Positions 16,683 through 25,447 of a stretch of 64,000 nt of DNA are shown here, piece after piece. Where the stretch lies: assembly GCA_910588825.1 (NCBI GenBank), contig CAJURF010000003.1:1-64000 (forward strand), written 5' to 3'. Under the pieces are notes generated by a model. That model was not told where the DNA came from. It saw only the letters and a list, made by a program, of their open reading frames with translations, and searched no databases. Numbering within the stretch: position 1 is the first letter of the stretch; every line of letters starts with the position of its first letter. The stretch is from an uncultured Lachnospiraceae bacterium (GTDB lineage Bacteria; Bacillota; Clostridia; Lachnospirales; Lachnospiraceae). The translations under genes and the position numbers were made by a program.

Positions 16683-17678
16683 CTATTTTCCCATTGCGCT
16701 GTAGAATGATTTTCCGTACTTTCCGGCTTCCTCAAAAATCGGCATCATGGATTTCATGATTTCTTCTGGGTCTGTGCTGTCCACTAACCGGAAACCAAAG
16801 AACACATAACTCCCATACGGTGCATACGCGTCTATAGCTCTGTGTACCTCCGCTTTGATTTCCTCCAGGGAGGCACTGGACTGAGCCGGTTTCCCATTGG
16901 TATCGTAACCGCCGATTACGGTTATCTTATCCCCATATTTACGGAGAATTCCTTCAATATCATTCACTGGCTGGGCTGAACTCCATGCCACATTGCCCTC
17001 ATCAATAAAGTCCGGAATAATTTCCTCACAGTTTCCACAGCAATGGACAGCCGGGAGAATCCCCATTTCCCTGATTGCCTGATTCACTTTCGTATGGCTC
17101 GGCTTAATCAGTTCCCGATATACATCCGGCGCCATAAATAAACCTCTCTCTGTCGCCACATCATCAAAAGAAGTAATCATGTCCGGCTTAAAGTAATGAG
17201 CCGCCCGCTCCGCCAGACGAATCTTGTAATCCGCCACTGCATCGAAAAATGCCAGACAAGCTTCCGGGTCTTCAATCATCGCACAAAGAGCATTTTCAAA
17301 CCCCATCAAATGGGTCAGACGCAGAAACGACCAGTTCCAGCACTGATATTCCACCAGCTGAATTTCCGGATTTCCCGCAGCCAGCTGTGCTTTTGCCGCG
17401 CTTTCCCAATCATATGCGTCCAAGTCCGGAAATACGACTTTGTCTTCCCACTCAGCAACATCTTCAAATTGACACTGATTGGGAGCCGGTGTTCCCTGCC
17501 CTCCAGAGGACCTGGTTGCTATCCATTCTACTCCGAATCCGTCTTTTCCCCCTCCCAGCGGACCGTTCTCAAAAGTCTCCTCTGCGCCTCCGCACATAAT
17601 CATCTCCGCCTGTGAAGGAACCCATTCTGGTTTCTTATGTTCCAGAGCCAAAAATAAATTTTCTTTGCTTGTAATCAT
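16683..17678 (-). CDS. UroD-family protein, probable corrinoid-dependent methyltransferase
   Basis: 331 residues, uroporphyrinogen-decarboxylase fold (MITSKENLFLALEHKKPEWVP at the N-terminus is typical). VHCCGNCEEII at 211-221 matches the H-x-C-G zinc site of the MtaA/MtbA methyltransferase branch, with two extra Cys. True heme-pathway UroD keeps arginines for porphyrin binding and lacks this zinc motif. Methyltransferases of this kind move a methyl group between a corrinoid protein and a thiol or folate acceptor. No corrinoid-binding protein gene is in the window. It is co-transcribed with the COG0523 GTPase and His-rich protein. Confidence 0.82.
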   Translation of the reverse strand: MITSKENLFLALEHKKPEWVPSQAEMIMCGGAEETFENGPLGGGKDGFGVEWIATRSSGGQGTPAPNQCQFEDVAEWEDKVVFPDLDAYDWESAAKAQLAAGNPEIQLVEYQCWNWSFLRLTHLMGFENALCAMIEDPEACLAFFDAVADYKIRLAERAAHYFKPDMITSFDDVATERGLFMAPDVYRELIKPSHTKVNQAIREMGILPAVHCCGNCEEIIPDFIDEGNVAWSSAQPVNDIEGILRKYGDKITVIGGYDTNGKPAQSSASLEEIKAEVHRAIDAYAPYGSYVFFGFRLVDSTDPEEIMKSMMPIFEEAGKYGKSFYSAMGK

Positions 17679-17710
17679 TTCTCATTTTCCTCTCTATCTT
17701 TCCCATCTTG

Positions 17711-18178
17711 TCACGACTGATGTCCGCCTGCACCCTTTGCTGCCAGGAAACAGAACACGGATGAAATCACAACGCACAGTGCACCCAGTACAAAATAAGT
17801 AATCAAATTTCCTTTTCCCAGAGGCACAATAATATAAGTAGGTATCACAACGGCTCCAATCAATTCCATTGTAACCGCAAGTCCGCCTGCAGTGCCCGCA
17901 TACCGGGCGCCGATTTCCGGAAACATAACCGGCAGGGCCATCATAACCGCTATAACCCCTGAGCGCAGAAACCCATTGATAAAAGAGCCCGCGTAAATGA
18001 GTGCGGCTGTCCCCACAGGGATCACCGACATACCCAGGGCTGCCAGCAATCCTGCCCCCAAAAGAAAAACCGCTGTCCTCTTACTTCCTAAAACAAAAGG
18101 CGGCATAAAAATGGACCCCAAAATCGCCCCGATCATCAGAGCGGTCCCGAAAGTTCCGGCATATGCTTCACTATACAC
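17711..18178 (-). pseudogene. Truncated MFS transporter (C-terminal part only)
   Basis: 155 residues with about five transmembrane helices that match the second half of a 12-helix major facilitator: a helix ending GAILGSIFMPP, a helix with GMSVIPVGTAALIYAG, and a terminal helix VLGALCVVISSVFCFLAA. The first half is missing, and the sequence upstream of 18178 is non-coding and AT-rich. A deletion has therefore removed the N-terminal six helices and the original promoter region. It lies upstream of the UroD gene on the same strand, so a transporter for the methylated substrate may have been lost. Confidence 0.7.
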
Positions 18179-18235
18179 ATGCTTATGCTATAAAAACTAT
18201 ATCACGGTCTTATCCATTTGGGAATGCGACAGATG

Positions 18236-18264
18236 TTGACAAATAGCTGGGGAATTGATACAAT
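18236..18264 (+). promoter_or_regulatory. Promoter of the PucR-like gene
   Basis: TTGACA (18236-18241) and TACAAT (18259-18264) with a 17-base spacer, 71 bases upstream of the start at 18336. Confidence 0.55.
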
Positions 18265-18335
18265 TTGTACGAATAGGCAAAGAGTGAAAAACATCCGTAT
18301 TTTTAATAAAATTTGCTGTACAGAGGACACATGAT

Positions 18336-19865
18336 ATGCATCACACAATGACTTTTGATATATTTTGTCTCAAGCTGGAAGAAACGTACTCTTTGGTTCC
18401 ATGCCGCGGCTACACGGCAGGAAGACGTCTGAAAAGCATCTGCCTGCCCGGCAGCGCTGACATAAACAGGGATTACCTGCATCTTTTATCATGGAATGAC
18501 TATGTAAAAAGAGCTGATGCGTACACTGGATGTGCCATACTGCTTTTTCGCATACCCGCCCATGTACCAATGCCCGAAGGCAACATCGCTGCTCTTTTCC
18601 AGCCAGTTGATGAAAATGAATTGATTAACCACGCTGTTTCTATTTTTGCGGAATTTGAAGAATGGCACGAAAGGCTCCATGAAGCCGCTGAAAAACATCA
18701 GCTGCCAGAAGAAATGCTGAAAAGTCTCGCCAAATACATGGAGATGGAAATTGCCATAGCGGCCGGAAAAAATGCTTTTGACTTCATCACACTTCAAAAA
18801 GAAGAAAACGATCCCCTGGGGATTTACGACACCCCACCGGAAGAAATGATGGCTTTGCTGAATTCACAGCAGGAATTCCCGGAAAGCTTCCTTACTCATC
18901 ATGCAGCGCCCTATCCCGGTCTCTACAACGGACTGCTGTATTACTACAATTTTTTCCTGGAAGACAGATATCTGGCACGCCTTTTAGGAATTTTTCCAGA
19001 CGGAACATTTGCTTCCGGAAAACTGCGGCTGTTCCAATATATTGCTGAATACGCGGAAAAACTGTATATCTTTCATTACAAAAACAAACAGCGCCAGCGA
19101 AAAAGCCGGCAGTTTCTTTTCGCAATGGAGAATCTCCTGCAGGGCGGAGAGATCCAGCCGCCCATTCTGCAGAAGATACTGGACAGCTGCAGCTGGAATA
19201 CCGAACACTTCTATCAAGTATTAAAAATCCACCAGGAAAACCTGACGAAGAATTCAGACTCTCTGGATTTTCTCTGTATTTCTATTGAAGAACAGTTTCC
19301 TTCCTGCTGTGCGCTTCGGATAGAAGAAAATGTTTTCTGTATCAGAAATATATCTATTGAAAAGAATCCCCAGGATTTCACTCAGATTCTGGCCATTTTT
19401 CTCAGAGAAAACCTGTGCAGAGCCGGTATAAGCAATGAACATAAAAATATCTTCCGCCTGTCCATGCTGGCAGATGAGGCAGAAGATGCTCTGTATTACG
19501 GACTGCAGAACCACCCCATGCTCTGGTCTTATCATTTCAGTGATTATATCCTGCAATACTTAAAAGCTGCAATGACTGCCAAATATCCCCCCATAGAACT
19601 AGAGCACAGTTCCATAAATATCCTGCGGGTACATGACCAAAAATATAACACATGCCTGGTGGAAACTCTGCGTGTATTCACCTGGCAGAAATTCAGTGCA
19701 TCCGCTGCTGCCAATACTATGTATATTCACAGATCGACTTTTTTGCACAGACTGCGGAGAATCCAGGAGCTGACCAATCTAAACTTTGAAAATGAACAGA
19801 CCAGACAGTGGCTGGCCTTGTCCTTCTTTCTCCAGCCACAAAAGAGTCAGGTGGAAAATACGTAG
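18336..19865 (+). CDS. PucR/CdaR-type transcriptional regulator
   Basis: 509 residues. The C-terminal 60 residues read as the PucR-type helix-turn-helix (HTH_30): LVETLRVFTWQKFSASAAA, then MYIHRSTFLHRLRRIQELT. The long N-terminal part is soluble and resembles the sensory and GGDEF-like middle regions of this family, but no ligand motif stands out. It is transcribed away from the UroD/COG0523 operon, whose truncated MFS gene begins 158 bases upstream, and is the natural candidate regulator of it. Confidence 0.8.
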   Translation: MHHTMTFDIFCLKLEETYSLVPCRGYTAGRRLKSICLPGSADINRDYLHLLSWNDYVKRADAYTGCAILLFRIPAHVPMPEGNIAALFQPVDENELINHAVSIFAEFEEWHERLHEAAEKHQLPEEMLKSLAKYMEMEIAIAAGKNAFDFITLQKEENDPLGIYDTPPEEMMALLNSQQEFPESFLTHHAAPYPGLYNGLLYYYNFFLEDRYLARLLGIFPDGTFASGKLRLFQYIAEYAEKLYIFHYKNKQRQRKSRQFLFAMENLLQGGEIQPPILQKILDSCSWNTEHFYQVLKIHQENLTKNSDSLDFLCISIEEQFPSCCALRIEENVFCIRNISIEKNPQDFTQILAIFLRENLCRAGISNEHKNIFRLSMLADEAEDALYYGLQNHPMLWSYHFSDYILQYLKAAMTAKYPPIELEHSSINILRVHDQKYNTCLVETLRVFTWQKFSASAAANTMYIHRSTFLHRLRRIQELTNLNFENEQTRQWLALSFFLQPQKSQVENT

Positions 19866-19990
19866 ACAACAGCAGAACCAGCTGGCTTCTGCCAGTGCCG
19901 CGCTGGCTTTAACCGGCGCTGCCGCCGCACCGCCTCATTCAGCAGTTATTGATTACAGTTACTAAACAGCCATTCAGGAGATTTGTAGAA

Positions 19991-20734
19991 ATGAACAGAA
20001 AAAAACAGAAAACAGTTCAAAAAGAAAATTACATTTTACTGTGCGAAAGGCGCTGGTTTTATCTGGTGCTCACTGGAGTGGCAGGATTCTTTGGGGCTTT
20101 CACCTATCTGCTCCGGGGAAATATCTTCTGTAATGCACAAACCGGAAATATTGTCCTGATGGGCATGGCTTTGGGAGCAGGCCAGTGGCAGGAGGCCCTG
20201 TATTATCTCATACCCATTTCTGCCTACACAGCAGGGGCGTTCCTCTCTGAACTGCTTCCAAATCCAGTGAAACACCATCTGCAGATACGCTGGGATACCC
20301 TGCTGATTGCCATAGAGATGGCAGTGGTATTATTTCTGGGATTTCTGCCGGAATCAGCGCCTGTACAGATCTCCCAGATTGCCATCAACTTTATCGCCTC
20401 CATGCAGTACAATACCTTCCGCCAGTCCGAGGGCGTCCCCATGGCCACCACCTTTGTCACCAACCATATCCGGCAGGTGGGCGTAGGACTTGCCCACGAG
20501 GCAAAGAGCCTGTACACAGGCCATAAATCCGATCATAAAAAGCTCTTTGCCCACTCCGAAATACTTGTCTCTTTCCTGTTCGGCACCACCATGGGCACAG
20601 TTTTCTGCCGCCTGCTGCTGGGAAAGGCCATCTGGATCACCCTGCTCCCCCTGGGATTCATCTTCGCCGCGCTGATGCATGCTGACCTGACCACCGAAAA
20701 AGAACTAAAAGAAAAGAAACCTGCCGGACATTGA
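19991..20734 (+). CDS. YoaK-type (DUF1275) membrane protein
   Basis: 247 residues. I chose the ATG at 19991 behind AGGAG; a TTG 14 codons earlier is in frame. About six membrane helices are visible, with family phrases FFGAFTYLLRGNIFCNAQTG and NIVLMGMALG in the first two and YNTFRQSEGVPMATTFVTNH in the middle. DUF1275 proteins are common but uncharacterised membrane proteins. The neighbour upstream is the PucR-like regulator, and no operon partner follows. Confidence 0.85.
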   Translation: MNRKKQKTVQKENYILLCERRWFYLVLTGVAGFFGAFTYLLRGNIFCNAQTGNIVLMGMALGAGQWQEALYYLIPISAYTAGAFLSELLPNPVKHHLQIRWDTLLIAIEMAVVLFLGFLPESAPVQISQIAINFIASMQYNTFRQSEGVPMATTFVTNHIRQVGVGLAHEAKSLYTGHKSDHKKLFAHSEILVSFLFGTTMGTVFCRLLLGKAIWITLLPLGFIFAALMHADLTTEKELKEKKPAGH

Positions 20735-20737
20735 ATG

Positions 20738-21913
20738 TTATCTGTGATTCACTGCCTGTTCCAGCCGTTTAAGGGCCTCTGCAAGCACCGGACGGGGACA
20801 GGCAATATTCACCCGCTGAAAGCCTTCTCCCTCCGGTCCAAACACAGTTCCCCCATTGAACCATACTCGGGCCTGGTTCACAATCATTTCTTCCAGTTTT
20901 TCTTCCCCGAGCCCCAGATTCCTGAAATCCAGCCATGCCAGATAGGTGCCCTCCAGCACTCCCGGCGTAATCTGCGGCATTTTTACCTCCAGATACTCTT
21001 TCAGAAACAGATAATTTCCCCAGATATATTCCTTCAACTCTTCCAGCCACTCTCTGCCTTCCTCATAAGCGGCCTGGCAGGCGGCAAGCCCCATGGCATT
21101 GAGCTCACTGTATCCGGACGACCAGCTCTCCTGCCGGAATTTTTCCCTCAGCTGCGGGTCTGCGATCATCACGTTTGCCGCCTGGAGTCCGGCCAGATTA
21201 AAGGTCTTGCTGGGGGCTGTACAGGTAATTGTGATTTCCTGGTAAGCCGGGGATAAGGATGCGAATACTCTGTGTCGAAATCCCTGCCATACAAAATCAC
21301 TGTGAATCTCATCACTGGCCACAAGGACTTTGTACTTCAGGCAGATATCCCCCATTCTTTTAAGCTCCCATTCTTTCCATACTCTGCCCACCGGATTATG
21401 GGGACTGCACAGAATAAAAAGCTTCACCTGATGCTCTACGATTTTCTTTTCAAAATCATCAAAATCAATCTCATAGTACCCGTTTACCAGTTTCAGCGGA
21501 TTATTCACCAGATTCCTGCGATTTGTCTCCACCACAGAGCTGAATGGATGGTACACTGGACGCTGAATCAAAACACTGTCCCCTTCTTTCGTGAAAGCCC
21601 GCACAGCCATGGCAAGAGCCGCCACCACTCCCGGCATTTTTACTATCCATTCTCCCTGGATGTCCCATGCAAAACGATGTTGATACCAGTTTTTCACCGC
21701 CTGTACATAGTCTTCTTTATGATCCGTATACCCAAAAATCCCATGCTGTACCAGCTGCTCCAGCCGTTTTAAAATCGGCGGCGCCGTCTGAAAATCCATG
21801 TCTGCAACCCACAGGGGCAGAGCGTCCGCTGGTTTCCCATATTCCTCTGCAAAATCATACTTCAGGCTGTTTGTGCCTTTCCGCTGGATTACTTTGTCAA
21901 AATCAAACTTCAT
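20738..21913 (-). CDS. MalY/PatB-type PLP-dependent C-S lyase (cystathionine beta-lyase family)
   Basis: 391 residues, fold type I aminotransferase. The PLP lysine is K236 in CTAPSKTFNLAGLQ. Other conserved pieces are LPLWVADMDF near the N-terminus, QRPVYHPF, CSPHNPVGRVW and VASDEIHSDF. Members cleave cystathionine or cysteine S-conjugates to a thiol, pyruvate and ammonia, and some (MalY) also affect regulators. The gene follows the class II aldolase gene on the same strand after 38 bases, with an AAGGAGG site, so the two are probably co-transcribed. In-window cysK (30503) gives a possible sulfur-metabolism link. Confidence 0.9.
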   Translation of the reverse strand: MKFDFDKVIQRKGTNSLKYDFAEEYGKPADALPLWVADMDFQTAPPILKRLEQLVQHGIFGYTDHKEDYVQAVKNWYQHRFAWDIQGEWIVKMPGVVAALAMAVRAFTKEGDSVLIQRPVYHPFSSVVETNRRNLVNNPLKLVNGYYEIDFDDFEKKIVEHQVKLFILCSPHNPVGRVWKEWELKRMGDICLKYKVLVASDEIHSDFVWQGFRHRVFASLSPAYQEITITCTAPSKTFNLAGLQAANVMIADPQLREKFRQESWSSGYSELNAMGLAACQAAYEEGREWLEELKEYIWGNYLFLKEYLEVKMPQITPGVLEGTYLAWLDFRNLGLGEEKLEEMIVNQARVWFNGGTVFGPEGEGFQRVNIACPRPVLAEALKRLEQAVNHR

Positions 21914-21951
21914 AGCCCCCTATGCCTCCTTCCTTTTGCCAAATCTCCCAT

Positions 21952-23235
21952 TTACTCTAAGCAGAATCCTTTTCGAATATCCTCCAGCCCCTTTTCATCA
22001 ATAGGGACAATTTTACCCAGATTTTTCGACATGATAATGGACATGGCGCTGTACTCCGTAACCTCCAATCGGTCAAAGGCATTCAGCATACTCTCTCCCG
22101 TTACAATCAGACAGTCATTCTCCACCATTACCACCGGTGTACTCTTATTGAATGCCCGGGCAATTTCTTCTGGTTCTGCCAGAAATGCCGGACCGGGAAT
22201 CCGTGGAATATCCCGCATCATAATATAACTCTCCGGTATGGTTTTAGAATCTAAAGGCTCATCTGTGACGGCAAAAGCCATGGTATGCTGGGGCTGGCAC
22301 ATGATCACGCTGTGTACTTCAGGGTGTTTCCGGTAAATGGCCTGATGCACCGCTGTCATCCAGCCTAAATCCCTGCCCGCTTCTTTTTTGCCGTCTTCCA
22401 CTGCCGCCAGAACCCCGGGATTTAAATACAGCCGGTCTTTGTGCATAGGGGTGATCACGAAGCGTCTCTCATTCACCCTGCGGGAAAAGGACCCCTGCAC
22501 ACAGGTGATCAGCCCCTGGCGATATGCCCTGGCCGCAAAAGAACAGACTTCTTCCCTTGCCGCCTGTTCCTCTGCAGAATATTCCCCAGGCTCAAAAGTC
22601 CCCATCTCAACCGAATCCCTGCACTGCTTCAGCACTTCTGTTCCCAGTCCATGGGGCGTTCCTATCATTTCCCCGTGAATCTGCGTCCTGGCGGAGTATT
22701 CCATAGTCTCAAATTTTCCAAAAGCCTCCTGCAGACTCTTGGCCCCCACCACAACGCCATGGTTTTCCAGCATGACTACCTGATGTCCTTCCCGGAAGAC
22801 TTCTGCAATCCGATCCCCCAGCTCATGGCTGCCTGTCATGGCATACGGAGCCATTCCCGCTTTACCGCACTTTAAATATACCTGCGGCATCAGCGTGGTA
22901 TCGGGAATCCTTCTGACAATGGAAAATGCCACCAGGGCAGACGGGTGCGCATGAAGAACTGCTTTTAACTCTTTCCTGGTCTCATAGATTTTCAAATGAA
23001 ACGGATATTCACTGCTCGGCTTATGCCTGCCGATGAAAGTTCCATCCGGCTTTATACAGACCATATCCTCTTTCGTCAGGGTGCCTTTGTCAATGGCGCC
23101 CGGGGTGATCCACACATCACCATTTTCATCTTTGATGGACAGATTACCGCCAGACGTTGTTGTGAGACGGCAGTCGTAAATCCTTCTCATAATCTGGGCC
23201 AGCTGCTCTGCCGGATGCTGCATGTTTTTGTTCAT
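21952..23235 (-). CDS. Tandem two-domain class II aldolase/adducin protein
   Basis: 427 residues. The start at 23235 has AAGGAG upstream; a frame extends 21 codons further. Domain 1 (about 5-205) has the complete class II aldolase set: TSGGNLS (27-33), E76 in SSEYPFH, HAHP (95-98, zinc ligands) and ENHG (H159). Domain 2 (about 225-420) is a clear repeat of the same fold, but its zinc residues are replaced: GSFS for GGNLS, CQPQHT for HAHP and ENDC for ENHG. Most family members (fuculose-, ribulose-, rhamnulose-phosphate enzymes) have one domain of about 215-230 residues. Domain 2 is probably structural or regulatory. Substrate unknown. Confidence 0.85.
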   Translation of the reverse strand: MNKNMQHPAEQLAQIMRRIYDCRLTTTSGGNLSIKDENGDVWITPGAIDKGTLTKEDMVCIKPDGTFIGRHKPSSEYPFHLKIYETRKELKAVLHAHPSALVAFSIVRRIPDTTLMPQVYLKCGKAGMAPYAMTGSHELGDRIAEVFREGHQVVMLENHGVVVGAKSLQEAFGKFETMEYSARTQIHGEMIGTPHGLGTEVLKQCRDSVEMGTFEPGEYSAEEQAAREEVCSFAARAYRQGLITCVQGSFSRRVNERRFVITPMHKDRLYLNPGVLAAVEDGKKEAGRDLGWMTAVHQAIYRKHPEVHSVIMCQPQHTMAFAVTDEPLDSKTIPESYIMMRDIPRIPGPAFLAEPEEIARAFNKSTPVVMVENDCLIVTGESMLNAFDRLEVTEYSAMSIIMSKNLGKIVPIDEKGLEDIRKGFCLE

Positions 23236-23382
23236 AAATGATACTCCTTTGCTGATGAAGTATAAACTTGCGACAAATGTCTTGTCAATAGGAAACACTT
23301 TTCAAATACCATATAGAAAAATATAAATTTCAATGATATAATAGTGTATAAAAATTACTATGTCTAGAACAGGAGTTACATT

Positions 23383-23700
23383 GTGAGTGAAGAAAGGGGA
23401 AAAATAAACTATACTGTTGCATGTGTCAGCGAATTTGCAAAAAAATATGGTCTTAATCTAACGGAATCATTTCAATTTTTGTTCCAATATAAAGCAATCG
23501 AATTTTTAAAAGAAAACTATGATATCGAACATACATTATCTCTTGATGATGCCCTGGAAGATATGATGACCATCTGCCAAAAAAACGGAGGAACACTCGC
23601 AACCGTGGTGAATAAAATGATCTTCAAAAAGACTACCAGTCAATATTCATTCCATACAGAAAAAGCACTACGTTTATTAAAGAAAGCAGGTATTTTATAG
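23383..23700 (+). CDS. DUF3791-like small protein (probable antitoxin-type partner 1)
   Basis: 105 residues from a GTG start behind AGGAG. The first 70 residues (YTVACVSEFAKKYGLNLTES to FLKENYDIEHTLSLDDALED) match the DUF3791 pattern I know from Lachnospiraceae, where one or two such genes precede a DUF3990 gene in presumed toxin-antitoxin loci. The C-terminal 35 residues add a basic tail. It overlaps the next gene by one base (TAGTG). No DUF3990 gene follows. Confidence 0.6.
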   Translation: MSEERGKINYTVACVSEFAKKYGLNLTESFQFLFQYKAIEFLKENYDIEHTLSLDDALEDMMTICQKNGGTLATVVNKMIFKKTTSQYSFHTEKALRLLKKAGIL

Positions 23701-23930
23701 TGACAAAAAAGGAACAGCTTATCGAATATAATATTCAGGATATCATCGAGTATATAGTCATGGACTTACAAATTGAATACGACAAAGCCATGTTAATCTT
23801 TTACAATTCCCAGACATTTAACAAACTTACTGATGTCGAAACAGGATTATATCGGGAAAGTTCGGCATATGTTTATGGTCTTTTTCAAGACGAAAGAAAC
23901 TTTGGCAGGCTGATTCAGGCGGAAATATAA
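23700..23930 (+). CDS. Small DUF3791-like protein (probable antitoxin-type partner 2)
   Basis: 76 residues from a GTG start inside the preceding stop codon. The phrases IEYDKAMLIFYNSQTFNKL and ETGLYRESSAYVYGLFQDE are typical of the small proteins that accompany DUF3791/DUF3990 pairs. The plus-strand operon ends here: the next gene is on the other strand one base away, so the expected toxin position is empty. Confidence 0.6.
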   Translation: MTKKEQLIEYNIQDIIEYIVMDLQIEYDKAMLIFYNSQTFNKLTDVETGLYRESSAYVYGLFQDERNFGRLIQAEI

Positions 23931-23931
23931 T

Positions 23932-24417
23932 TTACTTCTTCGATTCAGGTGAATGTTTCTTATCAATATACTTCCTGCCATAACGTTTCTTCAGCTCACC
24001 TTTGAGATACTCATACCTCTGCCGCTTTTCTTCCTTTGCAAAATGCACCTCCCTAAGCTGTTCCGGATTATCCTCATAGTTTAACACTTCATCCCCGAAC
24101 TGCTCACTGGTCAGGTCAAACACACATCCGTCCACTGTGTTATAGCAATGGTAGTTTCCTCCGGGGCGGAGTATTCCATAGACTTTCCCGCCGAAGATAT
24201 CCTGCACCAAAAACGCGGTGATAGAACACTGTCCCAGAGTCCGGTTTTCCATGCTCCAATCCCCGCGCATCCTGGGCGCGCAGGTATATTCACACCAGAT
24301 AGAAGAAAGCGCATCATATAAGTCTTGAGGTGTCTGGATTCCCTCATATTCCTCTGTTATGGCTGGGACAAGTGCATGCTCCCAGCCGTAAAAACTATAG
24401 TTCATCTTTTCACTCAT
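23932..24417 (-). CDS. YunG-like protein of unknown function
   Basis: 161 residues. LYDALSSIWCEYTCAPRM, LGQCSITAFLVQDIFGGKVY and HCYNTVDGCVFDLTSEQFG match my memory of the YunG family. The order Cys, then His, then Asp recalls papain-like or transglutaminase-like proteins, but activity is unproven. The C-terminus is a basic charged tail. The gene begins 3 bases after the aldo-keto reductase stop and is the last gene of the sugar-alcohol operon. Confidence 0.65.
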   Translation of the reverse strand: MSEKMNYSFYGWEHALVPAITEEYEGIQTPQDLYDALSSIWCEYTCAPRMRGDWSMENRTLGQCSITAFLVQDIFGGKVYGILRPGGNYHCYNTVDGCVFDLTSEQFGDEVLNYEDNPEQLREVHFAKEEKRQRYEYLKGELKKRYGRKYIDKKHSPESKK

Positions 24418-24420
24418 CTC

Positions 24421-25416
24421 CTATTCCCGATCCCAGATATCCCGCCAGTCCTTGGCGCCTTCCCATAAGAACACCTGGCCTTTCAGAAGCCGGAAATTCC
24501 TGTCCGCCTTTCTCAAGGTTTCCATTTCTTCATCTGTCAGAAAGTCCTCTGTGGTACATTTCAGATTTCCCACGTACTCATTTTCAAATACGGAAAACGG
24601 AATGGGAACCTGCCCTCTCTGCACAGCCCATTTCACACAGATTACCGCCGGATGGCAGTTATGCGCCTTTGCAATCTCCAAAAGCTCCGGCATCTCAAAT
24701 GTAACCAGGTCACCAGGAGCTGTGTCACGCTCAGGACGGCACGGAGAACCCAGCGGACTGTAGGCAATTGGAAGAATCCCGTGGGCTTTGCAGTAATCAA
24801 AAAGTTTCGGCTGCTGGAAGGTGGGATTGATCTCCACCTCCAGAACCACCGGTTTAATCCGGCACAGAGGCAGAATCTGTTCCATCTTCGTGATGGTCAC
24901 ATTGGACATACCCAGTCCTCTCACCAGCCCCATATCCACCAGTTTCTCCATCTGTCTCCAGACTGTCATGTATTCCTCCAGAGAAAACGGCACATGGCTG
25001 GGGTCCCTGCCTTCCAGATGCGCTCCCGGTTCATGATGATTGGGAAACGGCCAGTGAACCATATAAATGTCTGCATAATCAATCTGAAGGTCCCGCAGGC
25101 TCTGTGCACATGCCACCAGCACATCCCCCTGCCCATGCATATTGTTCCACACCTTTGTCATAATTGTGAGATCCTGGCGCTGTACCAGCCCTTCTTTAAA
25201 CGCCCGGGCATAAACCTTCCCGATCTCCTTCTCATTTCCATAAGCCGCCGCCCCGTCAAAGAGACGATAACCTGCCTGAATAGCCCCGTACACGGCCTCT
25301 GAAACCTGATCGGAATCATACTTGTCATTTCCAAACGTTCCCATTCCAATCCCAGGAATTACCATACCATTGCTTAACTTTCTCTGTGGAACCAGAGCCG
25401 GATTCACTCTCTCCAT
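24421..25416 (-). CDS. Aldo/keto reductase
   Basis: 331 residues. The catalytic tetrad is visible as D54, Y59, K88 and H121 (RLFDGAAAYG, TIMTKVW, YMVHWPF), in a TIM barrel of normal length. A GGAAGGAG site precedes the start. These NAD(P)H enzymes reduce aldehydes, aldoses or ketones. It is the third metabolic gene of the dehydrogenase / FGGY kinase operon, 31 bases behind the kinase, so a role in interconverting a sugar and a sugar alcohol is likely. Confidence 0.92.
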   Translation of the reverse strand: MERVNPALVPQRKLSNGMVIPGIGMGTFGNDKYDSDQVSEAVYGAIQAGYRLFDGAAAYGNEKEIGKVYARAFKEGLVQRQDLTIMTKVWNNMHGQGDVLVACAQSLRDLQIDYADIYMVHWPFPNHHEPGAHLEGRDPSHVPFSLEEYMTVWRQMEKLVDMGLVRGLGMSNVTITKMEQILPLCRIKPVVLEVEINPTFQQPKLFDYCKAHGILPIAYSPLGSPCRPERDTAPGDLVTFEMPELLEIAKAHNCHPAVICVKWAVQRGQVPIPFSVFENEYVGNLKCTTEDFLTDEEMETLRKADRNFRLLKGQVFLWEGAKDWRDIWDRE

Positions 25417-25447
25417 AACTATACTCCTTCCAAAAAATTTAACTCTG

